From Cellulomonas aerilata (GTDB lineage: Bacteria; Actinomycetota; Actinomycetes; Actinomycetales; Cellulomonadaceae): DNA of 64,000 bases. Where the stretch lies: positions 62,001 to 126,000 of the forward strand of contig NZ_BJYY01000010.1 in the NCBI RefSeq assembly GCF_007991755.1. Direction: 5' to 3'. Each line of letters begins with the position of its first letter. Position 1 is the first letter of the stretch. The translations under genes and the position numbers were made by a program. The notes below the pieces were generated by a model. That model worked only from the letters and a program-made list of their open reading frames with translations. It did not search any database and was not told the origin of the DNA. Positions 51,970-60,596 of this stretch are shown one piece after another.

Positions 51970-52122
51970 ATGAGCGAGGACACCTCCACCCCCATCCCCG
52001 ACTCCCCCGCCGAGGACCCGGAGGCCGCCTGGGCGGAGCCGGAGAACGACGACCTGGGTCTGACCGACCGCCAGGACTCGATCGACGGCGCCGGCTTCGA
52101 GCTCGAGGCGGAGCGCCCGTGA
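51970..52122 (+). CDS. Small acidic disordered protein, 50 aa
   Basis: ATG 51970 starts MSEDTSTPIPDSPAEDPEAA; the product is almost all Asp/Glu/Pro/Ser with a lone Trp, so it is probably unstructured. Its TGA overlaps the next small gene's GTG (GTGA). It recalls stress-linked small acidic proteins of actinobacteria, but is not assigned. Confidence 0.62.
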   Translation: MSEDTSTPIPDSPAEDPEAAWAEPENDDLGLTDRQDSIDGAGFELEAERP

Positions 52123-52289
52123 GCGTCCAGGGCGGGGAGGGCACCGCCGACGAGCAGCACGCGGACCTGCCGGCGGACGCCGCGTCCAGGGGTGAGCTGC
52201 CGGAGGGCGGCGGCGAGCCCACGCCCGGGTCGGACAACGACGGCGCCGAGGCGGGGTACTCCGCTCCGGGGGACGCGTCGCAGTCCTGA
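52119..52289 (+). CDS. Small acidic disordered protein, 56 aa
   Basis: GTG 52119 overlaps the previous stop by 4 bp. The product (VSVQGGEGTADEQHADLP, ending GYSAPGDASQS) is Gly/Asp/Glu-rich with no hydrophobic core. The 4-bp overlap supports co-translation with the upstream small protein. Function unknown. Confidence 0.55.
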   Translation: MSVQGGEGTADEQHADLPADAASRGELPEGGGEPTPGSDNDGAEAGYSAPGDASQS

Positions 52290-52398
52290 CGCGGCCGCCC
52301 GGGTAGGGTGCGGCGGCCACGCAGCAGCGTGCGCCGTCGCGCTGCCGTGCCCCGTGCCGCCGTCGGCGGGCCACGGTCGCCCGAGGAGAGGGAACCCC

Positions 52399-53835
52399 GT
52401 GCCGCCCACGCGCACCGAACGTCTCGACGGCCTGCCGTTCACCGGCCGGCACCGTCGTCTCCTGGTCGGCTCCGGCCTGGGCTGGGCGTTCGACGCCATG
52501 GACGTCGGCCTGATCTCGTTCGTCATCGCGGCGCTCGCCGTCCAGTGGGACGCGAGCCCCGGACAGCTGTCGTGGGTCGCCTCCGCGGGATTCCTCGGCA
52601 TGGCGGTCGGCGCGAGCCTGGGCGGGCTGCTGGCGGACCGCCTGGGCCGCCGGCAGGTGTTCGCGCTGACGCTGCTCGTCTACGGGCTGGCGACCGGCGC
52701 GTCCGCGCTGTCGTGGTCCGTGGGCGTCCTGATCGCCCTGCGCTTCGTCGTCGGGCTGGGCCTCGGCGCGGAGCTGCCGGTCGCCTCCACCCTGGTCAGC
52801 GAGTTCGCGCCGCCGCGGATCCGCGGCCGGGTCGTCGTCGCCCTGGAGGCGTTCTGGGCCGTCGGCTGGACCCTGTCGGCGGTCGTCGGCTACCTCGTGG
52901 TCCCGGCCGATGGCGGCTGGCGCTGGGCGCTCGCGATCGGCGCCCTGCCCGCGCTGTACGCGGTGTACGTCCGGCGCGGGCTGCCGGAGTCCGTCCGCTT
53001 CCTCGAGGCCCGCGGCCGGCACGCCGAGGCCGAGGCCGTCGTCCAGCAGTTCGAGGCGTCGGCCGCGGCGTCGTCGCGGGCGCGTGGGCGCACGCCCGGC
53101 ACCGGCAGCGGCTCCGCCACGGCGGTCGCACCCGGCGCGCACGGGACCGTCCCCGCCGGCGCGCCGGCCGGGGCCGACGCCCGCACCGCGCCCGACCCGG
53201 GGCCGGTCGCCACGCTGACCGAGACCCCTGCCGTGGCGGCGCCCCGACCGGCGGAGCTCTTCTCCGCCCGGCTGCGGGGCCGCACCGCGACCCTGTGGGT
53301 CGTCTGGTTCGCGGTGAACTTCGCCTACTACGGCGCCTTCATCTGGCTGCCCACGCTGCTGTTCGACTCCGGCTTCTCGCTGGTCCGGTCGTTCGAGTAC
53401 ACGCTGGTCATCACCCTCGCCCAGCTGCCCGGGTACGCGGTGTCCGCGGTGCTCGTCGAGACGTGGGGGCGGCGTCCGACCCTGGTGACGTTCCTGCTCG
53501 GCTCGGCGGCCTCCGCCGGGCTGTTCTCCCAGGCGGACGGCAGCACGCAGGTGCTCCTCGCCGGGATGCTGCTGTCGTTCTTCAACCTCGGCGCGTGGGG
53601 CGCGCTGTACGCCGTCACCCCCGAGCTCTACCCCACCCGGCTGCGCGGCACCGGAGCCGGCTCCGCGGCCGCGTTCGGGCGGCTGGCCTCGATCCTGGCC
53701 CCGCTCAGCGTGCCGCTGCTGCGCGACCAGGGCGGCACGGGGCTCCTGTTCGCCGTCTTCGCGACCGTGTTCGTGGTCGCGGCCGCCGGGTCCGCCCTGC
53801 TCCCCGAGCGCCGCGGCGCGGTCCTCGAGGACTGA
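52399..53835 (+). CDS. MFS transporter (sugar/metabolite porter-like)
   Basis: A 478-residue 12-helix major facilitator: LLVGSGLGWAFDAMDVGLIS, GGLLADRLGRRQVF as motif A in the loop 2-3, and PELYPTRLRGTGAG as the C-terminal signature of the metabolite:H+ symporter (MHS/AAHS) type. A 60-residue Ala/Gly/Pro-rich, low-complexity loop separates helices 6 and 7. GTG 52399 follows GAGAGGGAA. Substrate unknown; hexose or organic acid import/export is possible. Confidence 0.89.
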   Translation: MPPTRTERLDGLPFTGRHRRLLVGSGLGWAFDAMDVGLISFVIAALAVQWDASPGQLSWVASAGFLGMAVGASLGGLLADRLGRRQVFALTLLVYGLATGASALSWSVGVLIALRFVVGLGLGAELPVASTLVSEFAPPRIRGRVVVALEAFWAVGWTLSAVVGYLVVPADGGWRWALAIGALPALYAVYVRRGLPESVRFLEARGRHAEAEAVVQQFEASAAASSRARGRTPGTGSGSATAVAPGAHGTVPAGAPAGADARTAPDPGPVATLTETPAVAAPRPAELFSARLRGRTATLWVVWFAVNFAYYGAFIWLPTLLFDSGFSLVRSFEYTLVITLAQLPGYAVSAVLVETWGRRPTLVTFLLGSAASAGLFSQADGSTQVLLAGMLLSFFNLGAWGALYAVTPELYPTRLRGTGAGSAAAFGRLASILAPLSVPLLRDQGGTGLLFAVFATVFVVAAAGSALLPERRGAVLED

Positions 53836-53989
53836 GCACCGCAGGAGGGGTCGCCGCGTCGGCGAGGGTCGCGGGACCGCCGCCGTCCGGCCGCCGCCGT
53901 CCGCCTTGCCGGTGCGAGGGCTGGGCGGCACGCTGGCGCACACGGGCGACGCCGCCCGTGCCACGCGAGAGACCACAGGAGGGCCGACC

Positions 53990-54157
53990 ATGACGTCCAC
54001 CCAGAGCGAGTCCACCGGCGACGACCGGAACCCCAGCGGCGAGGTCCCGAACCCCGAGACGGGTGCGGGCATCGGCGCCGGTGAGCCCTCCACGTTCGAG
54101 CCCGAGGAGGACCCCGAGGCCGTGACGGACCCCGAGTCCGGGGTGGACGCCGAGTGA
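53990..54157 (+). CDS. Small acidic disordered protein, 55 aa
   Basis: ATG 53990 starts MTSTQSESTGDDRNPSGEVP; the product is Glu/Asp/Pro/Gly-rich and ends SGVDAE. Its TGA overlaps the mutarotase GTG (GTGA). Together with the pair at 51970/52119 it is one of three similar small acidic proteins within 2.2 kb. Function unknown. Confidence 0.6.
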   Translation: MTSTQSESTGDDRNPSGEVPNPETGAGIGAGEPSTFEPEEDPEAVTDPESGVDAE

Positions 54158-55143
54158 CCTCCGCCGACGCCGGCACGCCCGCGGGCACCGGCTCCGGGAC
54201 CGGCTCCCCGGCCGGCTCCGGCGACGGGGACGGTCGCGTGCCGTCCGGCCCACCGGACCTGCCGGCGTCGGTGGTCCTCGGTCCCGGCGAGGGCGGTCTG
54301 GACCGCCTCACGGTGACCGCACCGACCGGACGTGCGGAGATCTACCTGCAGGGCGCCCACGTGACGCGCTGGCACCCCACCGACGCCGAGGACGTGCTGT
54401 TCCTCAGCGCGCGCAGCCGGTTCGCCGACGGGACGGCCATCCGCGGCGGCGTCCCCATCTGCTTCCCCTGGTTCGGCCCTCACCCGACCGACGCCACCGC
54501 ACCGTCGCACGGGTTCGCCCGCGTGCTGCCGTGGCGCCTGCTGGGCGCCCGGGAGGCCGGGGACGACGTCGTGGTCGAGCTGGGCCTGGAGGACTCGCCG
54601 CAGACCCGCGCCGGCGCCTGGCCGCACCCGTTCCGTGCGACGTACCGCGTCACGGTCGGTGCGACCCTGCGCCTGGAGCTGGAGGTCACCGGCACCGGGA
54701 CCGGGCCCGTCACCTTCGAGGAGGCGCTGCACACCTACCTGGCGATCGGGGACATCCGCACGGCCGTGGTCGGCGGGCTCGAGAGGACCGCCTACCGGGA
54801 CAAGGTGGCCGGAGGCGAGGTGGTCCAGGGGGCGTCGGAGCCCGTGCGCGTGACCGGCGAGACGGACCGGGTCTACCTCGGCACGCGCGAGACGGCCGTG
54901 GTCGAGGACCCGGCCGGCGGGCGCAGCGTCGTGGTCGGCAAGGACGGCTCGGCCACGACCGTGCTGTGGAACCCGTGGGCCGAGAAGGCGGCGGCCCTGG
55001 CGGACCTCGGCGACGACGAGTGGACGCGCATGGTCTGCGTGGAGACGGCCAACACCGGGGACGACGCGGTCACCCTGGAGCCCGGCGGGAGCCACACCAT
55101 GACGGCCACCCTGGCGGTGCGTCTGGCCGGCCCGGCCGCGTAG
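54154..55143 (+). CDS. D-hexose-6-phosphate mutarotase (aldose-1-epimerase family)
   Basis: A 329-residue YeaD-like galactose-mutarotase-fold protein: GVPICFPWFGPHPTD and PSHGFARVLPWRLLG give the conserved His and Arg, TFEEALHTYLAIGDIR contains the catalytic glutamate region, and MVCVETANTGDDAVTLEPG is the terminal signature. It interconverts anomers of glucose-6-phosphate and related sugars. The GTG start overlaps the small acidic gene. About 40 Gly/Ser-rich residues precede the fold. Confidence 0.9.
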   Translation: MTSADAGTPAGTGSGTGSPAGSGDGDGRVPSGPPDLPASVVLGPGEGGLDRLTVTAPTGRAEIYLQGAHVTRWHPTDAEDVLFLSARSRFADGTAIRGGVPICFPWFGPHPTDATAPSHGFARVLPWRLLGAREAGDDVVVELGLEDSPQTRAGAWPHPFRATYRVTVGATLRLELEVTGTGTGPVTFEEALHTYLAIGDIRTAVVGGLERTAYRDKVAGGEVVQGASEPVRVTGETDRVYLGTRETAVVEDPAGGRSVVVGKDGSATTVLWNPWAEKAAALADLGDDEWTRMVCVETANTGDDAVTLEPGGSHTMTATLAVRLAGPAA

Positions 55144-55222
55144 CGCACCGCCGCGCAGCCGCCCCCGCGCCGGGCTAGCGTGGCGGGCGCCGACGCCCGC
55201 ACGCCCAGCACGCAGGAGCGCC

Positions 55223-55966
55223 ATGATCACCACCGAGGTCGCCGACCGGGTGCACCGGATCGACCACGCGCACGTCAACCTCTACCTCGTCGAGGAGGAG
55301 GGCCGGGTCCTGCTCGTGGACACCGGGCTGCCCCGGACGTGGGGACTGATCGCCCAGGCCCTGCGCGAGCTCGGGCGCCGGGCCGACGACGTCGTCGCCG
55401 TCGCGCTCACGCACGCGCACTTCGACCACACCGGCACGGCCGCGCGGCTGCAGGAGCGCCTGGGCGTGCCGATCCTGGCGCACCCCGAGGACTTCTTCAT
55501 CGCCGCGCACCCGTACCGCTACGCCCACGAGAACCCGCGGGCCCTCTACCCGGTCCGCTACCCCGGCGGCGCCCGGATCCTGGCCGCGATGACCCGCGCG
55601 GGTGCCTGGCGGGTGCCGGGGGTGGAGGGGCTCCAGGCCTACGCCGGCGAGGAGCAGGCGCTCCTGCCGGGACGGCCCCGGGTCGTCCCCACCCCCGGCC
55701 ACACCTACGGGCACGTCGCCCTGCACCTGCCCGGCCGCGACGCGGTCATCAGCGGGGACGCCCTGGTGACGCTCGACCCGTACACCGGGCGCACCGGGCC
55801 GCAGATCGTGGCCGGCGCGGCGACCGCGGACAGCGCCCAGGCGCTCGCGTCCCTGGACCGGCTCGCGGCCACCGGGGCGGGCACCGTCCTGCCGGGCCAC
55901 GGCGAGCCGTGGACGGCCGGCGTCGCGACGGCGGTCGAGCTGGCACGCGAGCGCGGCGGGCACTGA
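55223..55966 (+). CDS. MBL-fold metallo-hydrolase
   Basis: A 247-residue metallo-beta-lactamase-fold protein: VALTHAHFDHTGTA is the HxHxDH zinc site, TPGHTYGHVALHL the second His, and VISGDAL the bridging Asp region, followed by VLPGHGEPW. Possible functions include glyoxalase II-like thioesterase or lactonase. ATG 55223 follows AGGAGC. Confidence 0.9.
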   Translation: MITTEVADRVHRIDHAHVNLYLVEEEGRVLLVDTGLPRTWGLIAQALRELGRRADDVVAVALTHAHFDHTGTAARLQERLGVPILAHPEDFFIAAHPYRYAHENPRALYPVRYPGGARILAAMTRAGAWRVPGVEGLQAYAGEEQALLPGRPRVVPTPGHTYGHVALHLPGRDAVISGDALVTLDPYTGRTGPQIVAGAATADSAQALASLDRLAATGAGTVLPGHGEPWTAGVATAVELARERGGH

Positions 55967-56042
55967 GGCCGCGTCGCACCTGATGCGGGTGGTGGCGGCG
56001 CCCCGGCGATGAGTCGCGGACCGCCGGCAGGTCCACCCCGGC

Positions 56043-56540
56043 GTGAGGCCTCCACACCCGATCGAGCTGCGCCTGGACGACGCCGTGCTGCACGCCGACC
56101 GCACGGCGCTGATCGCCCGCGTCTCCGAGCGGATCAGGGCCACGTGCGCACTGGTCGTGCTGGCCGACGTCGGTGAGGTCACCGCGGACTGCGCGACGCT
56201 GGACGGCCTGGCCCGCGTGCAGCTCGCGGTGCGACGAGCCGGTGCGCGCCTCGTGCTGGAGCACGCCTCGCCGGACCTGTGCGCCCTCCTGGACCTGACC
56301 GGGCTGGGCGCCGTGCTGCCCCGGGCGAGCCCCACCCCGGCCCGGGCGTCGGGATCAGGAGCGGGCGGTGCCGAGGGGTCAGTCGAGGTGGTCCGGCAGC
56401 CCGAACTGCGCGAACAGCGCCGCGCCGACGAAGTTGGTGATGCTCGTGATCCGGCCGTCGCGGACCTCGAGCAGGTGGATGGCCCACGGCTCCCGCCGGC
56501 CACCGACCCCGGTGGGCTTGTACTGCGCGAAGGCGGGTGA
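56043..56540 (+). CDS. STAS-domain protein overlapping the sigma factor antisense
   Basis: Residues 1-95 form a STAS-like domain: LIARVSERIRATCALVVLAD, VQLAVRRAGARLVLEHAS and CALLDLTGLGAVLP. The C-terminal 55 residues (VEVVRQPELREQRRADEVG) are encoded opposite the 3' end of the sigma factor gene over 56379-56540. The start is GTG or ATG-like at 56043. It may act as an anti-sigma-antagonist-type or lipid-binding partner of the sigma factor; that is inference from proximity. Confidence 0.58.
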   Translation: MRPPHPIELRLDDAVLHADRTALIARVSERIRATCALVVLADVGEVTADCATLDGLARVQLAVRRAGARLVLEHASPDLCALLDLTGLGAVLPRASPTPARASGSGAGGAEGSVEVVRQPELREQRRADEVGDARDPAVADLEQVDGPRLPPATDPGGLVLREGG

Positions 56541-57389
56541 CCCGTTCGCCAGCACGGGCACCATCACCGAGTCGCGGCAGGCGTACCCCGGGCCCAGGTG
56601 CCACTCCCCGATGTCCTGGGGGCCGCGCAGCCACAGCGGCCACGGCGGCATGGACTGCGTGGCGTCCTCGTGCAGCAGGGCCACCAGCGCGTCGATGTCG
56701 TAGGCCTCGAACGCCTCGACGTAGCGCGCCAGCAGGGCGGCGTGCGCGTCGTCGAGCGGGTCCGGCGCGTCGCCGGCCTCCCCGAGCCGGGTCGCGGCCA
56801 GCGTCGCCCGGGCGCGCTGCAGGGCGCTGTTCACCGAGGCAACGGTCGAGCCCAGCAGCTCGCTGGTCTCCTCCGCCGACCAGCGCAGCACCTCGCGCAG
56901 GATCAGCACGGCCCGCTGGCGCGGGGGCAGGTGCTGCAGGGCGGCGACGAACGCGAGCCGGACGGACTCCCGCGCCACGGCCAGCTCCGCCGGGTCGGCG
57001 GTCTCCGGCATGATCCTGCCGTCCGGCACGGGACCGACCCAGGTCCGCTCGGACAGCGGCGACCCGAGCGAGTCGATCACCGGCGCCGACGCGCCCGGCG
57101 ACAGGTCCATCGGCATCGCCCGACGCCGGCGCCCGCTGAGGGCGTCGAAGCAGACGTTGGTGGCGATGCGGTACAGCCAGGAGCGCAGCGACGAGCGGCC
57201 GTCGAAGCGGTCCACGCCGCGCCATGCGCGGACCATGACCTCCTGGACCGCGTCCTCGGCGTCGGACGCCGACCCGAGCATGCGGTAGCAGAAGCCGGTC
57301 AGCTCGCGCCGGTGGTGCTCGATCTGCTGCTGCACGTCGGCTGGGACCGCCGGCCGGGACCGGACCTCCGTGGTGGCGGTGCTCGTCAC
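56379..57389 (-). CDS. ECF-type sigma factor, SigG/SigX5-like
   Basis: A 336-residue sigma factor: region 2 has LTGFCYRMLGSASDAEDAVQ and GRSSLRSWLYRIATN, region 4 has LPPRQRAVLILREVLRWSAE and TVASVNSALQRARATL. The C-terminus is a SnoaL-like NTF2 domain (ALVALLHEDATQSMPPWPLW), as in SigG/SigX5-type extracytoplasmic-function factors where this domain regulates activity. GTG 57389 begins the homology. Its 3' end overlaps the STAS gene by 162 bp antiparallel. Confidence 0.91.
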   Translation of the reverse strand: MTSTATTEVRSRPAVPADVQQQIEHHRRELTGFCYRMLGSASDAEDAVQEVMVRAWRGVDRFDGRSSLRSWLYRIATNVCFDALSGRRRRAMPMDLSPGASAPVIDSLGSPLSERTWVGPVPDGRIMPETADPAELAVARESVRLAFVAALQHLPPRQRAVLILREVLRWSAEETSELLGSTVASVNSALQRARATLAATRLGEAGDAPDPLDDAHAALLARYVEAFEAYDIDALVALLHEDATQSMPPWPLWLRGPQDIGEWHLGPGYACRDSVMVPVLANGSPAFAQYKPTGVGGRREPWAIHLLEVRDGRITSITNFVGAALFAQFGLPDHLD

Positions 57390-57531
57390 GTGACTCTCCT
57401 CGACCGCGGGGCTCTGGGGGGGACGGGCTGCGGTCCACCCGCCGCCGTCCGTCCGATCCTGGCAGCGCTGCCACGCGCCCCACAACCACCCGCCGCCGGA
57501 TTCCTCGCCGGTTCGCGCACCGCGCACCTGT

Positions 57532-57547
57532 TCGTACACTTGTTCGA
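57532..57547. promoter_or_regulatory. LexA (SOS)-box-like site TCGTAC-ACTT-GTTCGA
   Basis: It matches the actinobacterial LexA consensus TCGAAC-N4-GTTCGA at 11 of 12 fixed positions and ends on the base immediately before the ATG of the small zinc protein. It also faces the sigma factor promoter region 143 bp away on the other strand. Confidence 0.6.
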
Positions 57548-57823
57548 ATGGAGGTCGACTGGTCGCGGTGGCGGCGGACGCCGCGCGGCTACGAGCTCAT
57601 CCCGCCGAGCCGGTGCCCCAAGGGCCACCGGTGGACGACCGACGGACCCGGCCGGCCCACCCAGCGGTCGGTGACGTGCACGTGCACGATCGAGCGCCGG
57701 CACCTGGTCTGGGTGTGCCCGGCGTGCGGCACGTACTGCGCGCAGGGCTGCACCGACGTGGGTGGGTGGGCGACGTCGACCGTCCCGGTCGGGGTCTCCG
57801 CCGACCGGCGGGCAACGCTGTGA
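57548..57823 (+). CDS. Small cysteine-rich (zinc-binding-like) protein, 91 aa
   Basis: ATG 57548 directly follows the LexA-like box, so the mRNA may be leaderless. The protein has SRCPKGHRWTT, TCTCTIERR, and VWVCPACGTYCAQGC: seven cysteines with CxxC spacing, resembling zinc ribbons. No family is recognised. SOS-controlled expression would suggest a DNA-damage-related role. Confidence 0.72.
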   Translation: MEVDWSRWRRTPRGYELIPPSRCPKGHRWTTDGPGRPTQRSVTCTCTIERRHLVWVCPACGTYCAQGCTDVGGWATSTVPVGVSADRRATL

Positions 57824-57898
57824 CGCCGCCCGCCCGAGCGCCGGACGCCTCCGCGCCGCACGCGCGGCCCACGGGGCGACGGAGGCACCGAGGCCCGG

Positions 57899-58414
57899 TC
57901 AGCCCGCGGCGCGCCGCAGCATCCCGCGCGCGTAGGCCGCCTGCCCCGCATGCTGGAGGTCGTCGCTGATCACGCTGACGAGCCGGACGCCGAGCGTCAC
58001 CGGCGGGTCCCAGGACGTGTCGACCACCCGGTCGAGGTCCTCGTCGAGCAGCGACGACAGGTACTCCGCGGTCTGCGCGTGGACCGCCTCGTGGTACGCC
58101 AGCAGGAGCTCGGCCGAGGGCACCCGGACGGACGCCACCTCGTCGGCGCTGTGGCCGTAGCCCGTGTCGGACGGGTCCAGCGGCAGCCCGAAGCGGTCCG
58201 CCCAGCCCTGCGACGTCCACACCTGGTCGCCGTCGAAGGCGTCGGCCAGGTGGTCGTCCTGGATCCGGGTCAGGTGCCACACGAGCCACCCGATCGGGTT
58301 CGTGCCGTCGGCAGGTGCCCGGGTCAGGTCGTCGGGGGCCAGCCCGTCGACGGCGGATCGCACCACGTCCCGCACGCGCCCGAAGGCGTCGGCCAGCGTC
58401 TCGGCAGCGAGCAT
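57899..58414 (-). CDS. DinB-family (DUF664) protein
   Basis: A 171-residue four-helix DinB/YfiT-like protein: NPIGWLVWHLTRIQDDHLAD contains the conserved His-x-x-x-His-type metal ligands, followed by YHEAVHAQTAEYLSSLL and VISDDLQHAGQAAYARG with the third ligand. Such proteins are thiol-dependent enzymes (mycothiol- or bacillithiol-linked). ATG 58414 is preceded by GAGAGG; GTG 58417 is possible. Confidence 0.9.
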   Translation of the reverse strand: MLAAETLADAFGRVRDVVRSAVDGLAPDDLTRAPADGTNPIGWLVWHLTRIQDDHLADAFDGDQVWTSQGWADRFGLPLDPSDTGYGHSADEVASVRVPSAELLLAYHEAVHAQTAEYLSSLLDEDLDRVVDTSWDPPVTLGVRLVSVISDDLQHAGQAAYARGMLRRAAG

Positions 58415-58550
58415 CACGAGTCCTCTCTCGGGGCGCACCCTCGCCTCGCGCAGGGCTGCGGCGGCCGCTCGGGCGACGTCGGGCGGTCCCCCGCGGGGTC
58501 GTCCCCATGGTGGCCCGCGCAGCGCGACCCGGCGCGGCGGGGCGTCGGTG

Positions 58551-59264
58551 CTACCGGGCGGCGGCCACCGCGGCCCGCACCGTCGCCTCGTCCGTGACGT
58601 CGTACCCCGCGGCGCCGCCGCCGGGACCCGTCGCGCCCGGGTCGTGCGCCGGACGGCGCGCCGACAGGTGGACGGCGTGCACGCCCGCGGCGACCAGCGC
58701 CGGGATGTCGGCGACCCGCACACCGCCGCCCGCCATCAGCTGCACCCCGCCGCCGAGCCCGGCGGCGTGCCGGACCAGGGCGGCGATCTCGCCGGTGCCG
58801 TCGCCCGCGCGCGCGGCGCCGCCGGAGGTGAGCACCCGGGTCACGCCCAGCGCCGCGAGCCGGTCCAGCGCCCGGCGGCGGTCGGTGACGACGTCCAGGG
58901 CACGGTGGTAGGTGACCGGCAGCCCGCCGGCCGCGTCCACCAGACGTCGCACGGCGTCGTCGTCCACCTCACCGGCCGCCGTCAGAGCGCCCACCACGAC
59001 GCCGGCGGCACCCGCCCGGGCGACGGCGCGGACGTCGCGGACCTGGACGTCCAGCTCGACGTCGTCCACGACGAAGCCACCCGGGCGTGTGCGGATGAGC
59101 GGGTGCACCGGCAGGCCCGTCTCGACCGCGGCCTCCACCAGCCCGATCGGCGGCGTCAGGCCACCGGTGACCAGGCCGATGCACAGCTCCACCCGGTCGG
59201 CGCCCGCGTCGCGGGCGATCCGCACGCCTGCGAGGTCCTGCACGGCGATCTCCACGTCGACCAC
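58551..59264 (-). CDS. cutC: CutC-family copper homeostasis protein
   Basis: A 237-residue CutC TIM-barrel protein: VEIAVQDLAGVRIARDAGAD, ADRVELCIGLVTGGLTPP, PVHPLIRTRPGGFVV and the RVLTSGGAA (SGG) motif. CutC is linked to copper tolerance in bacteria, though its mechanism is unsettled. GTG 59264 begins the homology; the open frame extends upstream without support. It is divergent from the oxidoreductase at 59473. Confidence 0.92.
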   Translation of the reverse strand: MVDVEIAVQDLAGVRIARDAGADRVELCIGLVTGGLTPPIGLVEAAVETGLPVHPLIRTRPGGFVVDDVELDVQVRDVRAVARAGAAGVVVGALTAAGEVDDDAVRRLVDAAGGLPVTYHRALDVVTDRRRALDRLAALGVTRVLTSGGAARAGDGTGEIAALVRHAAGLGGGVQLMAGGGVRVADIPALVAAGVHAVHLSARRPAHDPGATGPGGGAAGYDVTDEATVRAAVAAAR

Positions 59265-59472
59265 GGCGGCCTCCCCTCGTCCGACCGCACCGTAGCCGGG
59301 CGTCCGGCGCCCGGCGAGCGTCGAGTCGGCGCACCACCCGGGCACGGACAGCCCGTGGCGTCGACGCAGCTGTGCCACGGTGGGTCCGGGTCCCGCGCGG
59401 CCACGTGCGCGGACGTCGCCGGCGCGTGGATGCACGCAGACGCGGCCGAGGGGAAGGCAGGAGGTGCGGACG

Positions 59473-60354
59473 GTGCGCTACGCGGTCAGCATGCCGAACT
59501 TCGGCGTCGGGCTGGACGCCGCGGCGGTCGGCGACGCCGCCGCCACGGCCGAGGCCGCCGGGTGGGACGGGTTCTTCCTGTGGGACCACACGCTGGCCTT
59601 CCCGCCCGGTCCGGTCGACCTCGTCGACCCGTGGATCGCCCTCACGGTGGCGGCGACGCGCACCCGTCGCCTGCGGCTGGGGACGCTGGTCACCCCGCTC
59701 CCCCGGCGCCGTCCGGTCGACCTGGCGCGGCAGGTGGTGACGCTCGACCACCTGTCCGGCGGTCGGGTCACGCTCGGGGTGGGCCTGGGGTCCATGCCGT
59801 TCGAGTGGGAGTACGGCGGGGAGGAGCCGGACCCCGTCGTGCGCGGCGCGATGCTCGACGAGGCGCTGGAGGTGCTCACCGCCCTGTGGACCGCCGAGCC
59901 CGTGCGGCACGAGGGGACGCACTACCGGCTGGCCGGTCCGGACGGGTGGGGCGCCCTGCACCACCCGCCGCCGGTGCAGCGCCCGAGGGTCCCCGTCTGG
60001 GTGGGGGGAACCTGGCCGACCGGTGCGCGCCCGCTGCGCCGCGCCGCCCGGTGGGACGGCGTCGTCCCCATGCGCCTGGACGGTCGGTGGGAGCCGTCCG
60101 ACACGGCCGGGGTCGCGGCGCTCGTGCGCCGGCACCGCGGGTTCCTGGACGGCTTCGACGTCGCCGTGCCCGGGGAGAGCGACGCCGGCGCGGGCGGTGA
60201 GGTCACCGGCGCCCACGCCGAGGCCGGCGCGACCTGGTGGGTGGAGGCGGTGCACCCGTGGCGCTTCGGGTACACCGACGGCGGCCCGTGGCCGGGTACC
60301 GCGATGGTCGACCGGATCGCGGCCGGTCCCCCGCGCGCCGCCCCCCGTCCCTGA
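59473..60354 (+). CDS. LLM-class (luciferase-like) F420/flavin-dependent oxidoreductase
   Basis: A 293-residue TIM-barrel LLM enzyme: RYAVSMPNFGVGLDAAAVGD, GWDGFFLWDHTLAFPPGP, LRLGTLVTPLPRRRPVDLAR, and VTLDHLSGGRVTLGVGLGSM. These features fit F420- or FMN-dependent enzymes of the coenzyme-F420 reductase/MSMEG-like group, which oxidise alcohols or sugar phosphates. GTG 59473 follows a full AGGAGGTG Shine-Dalgarno; GTG 59464 is the alternative. Substrate unknown. Confidence 0.89.
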   Translation: MRYAVSMPNFGVGLDAAAVGDAAATAEAAGWDGFFLWDHTLAFPPGPVDLVDPWIALTVAATRTRRLRLGTLVTPLPRRRPVDLARQVVTLDHLSGGRVTLGVGLGSMPFEWEYGGEEPDPVVRGAMLDEALEVLTALWTAEPVRHEGTHYRLAGPDGWGALHHPPPVQRPRVPVWVGGTWPTGARPLRRAARWDGVVPMRLDGRWEPSDTAGVAALVRRHRGFLDGFDVAVPGESDAGAGGEVTGAHAEAGATWWVEAVHPWRFGYTDGGPWPGTAMVDRIAAGPPRAAPRP

Positions 60355-60366
60355 CCGCACCGAGCG

Positions 60367-60432
60367 CGGGACCGCGGGCCGCCGGCCGCGGGCCGCTGGC
60401 CGCCGGCCGTCGGCCGTCGGCCGACCCGCCCG
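60367..60432. other. GC-only direct/inverted repeat tract
   Basis: Multiple GCCGGCC and GGCCGTCG units overlap between the oxidoreductase stop and the ThDP gene. The tract could fold into a stable hairpin (terminator-like) or merely reflect composition. No gene is seen in 60355-60560. Confidence 0.45.
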
Positions 60433-60560
60433 GGCGCGTGGAGGACCGCGTCGTCGGCCGCGGATGCGCCGCCCGCCTCCGCCGCCCACGATGGGCGGGT
60501 TCGTACCCCGCGCGGGCGCCGTCGTCCCGCCGGTGCCCGACGACGCCAGGAGGCAGCGAC

Positions 60561-60596
60561 ATGACGCAGGCGACGCCCGCGGTGGCCGGACGATGA
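60561..60596 (+). CDS. 11-codon upstream ORF before the ThDP enzyme
   Basis: ATG 60561 follows CAGGAGGCAGCGAC, a strong ribosome binding site, and encodes MTQATPAVAGR. Its TGA overlaps the ATG of the ThDP gene (ATGA). The downstream start has no good ribosome binding site of its own, so its translation probably depends on ribosomes finishing this peptide. I see no amino acid run of an attenuator type. Confidence 0.6.
   Translation: MTQATPAVAGR

Noticed and set aside
60367-60432. GC tract as a definite terminator
   Set aside because: Several alternative foldings are possible and composition alone could create them, so it is listed only as a repeat tract.
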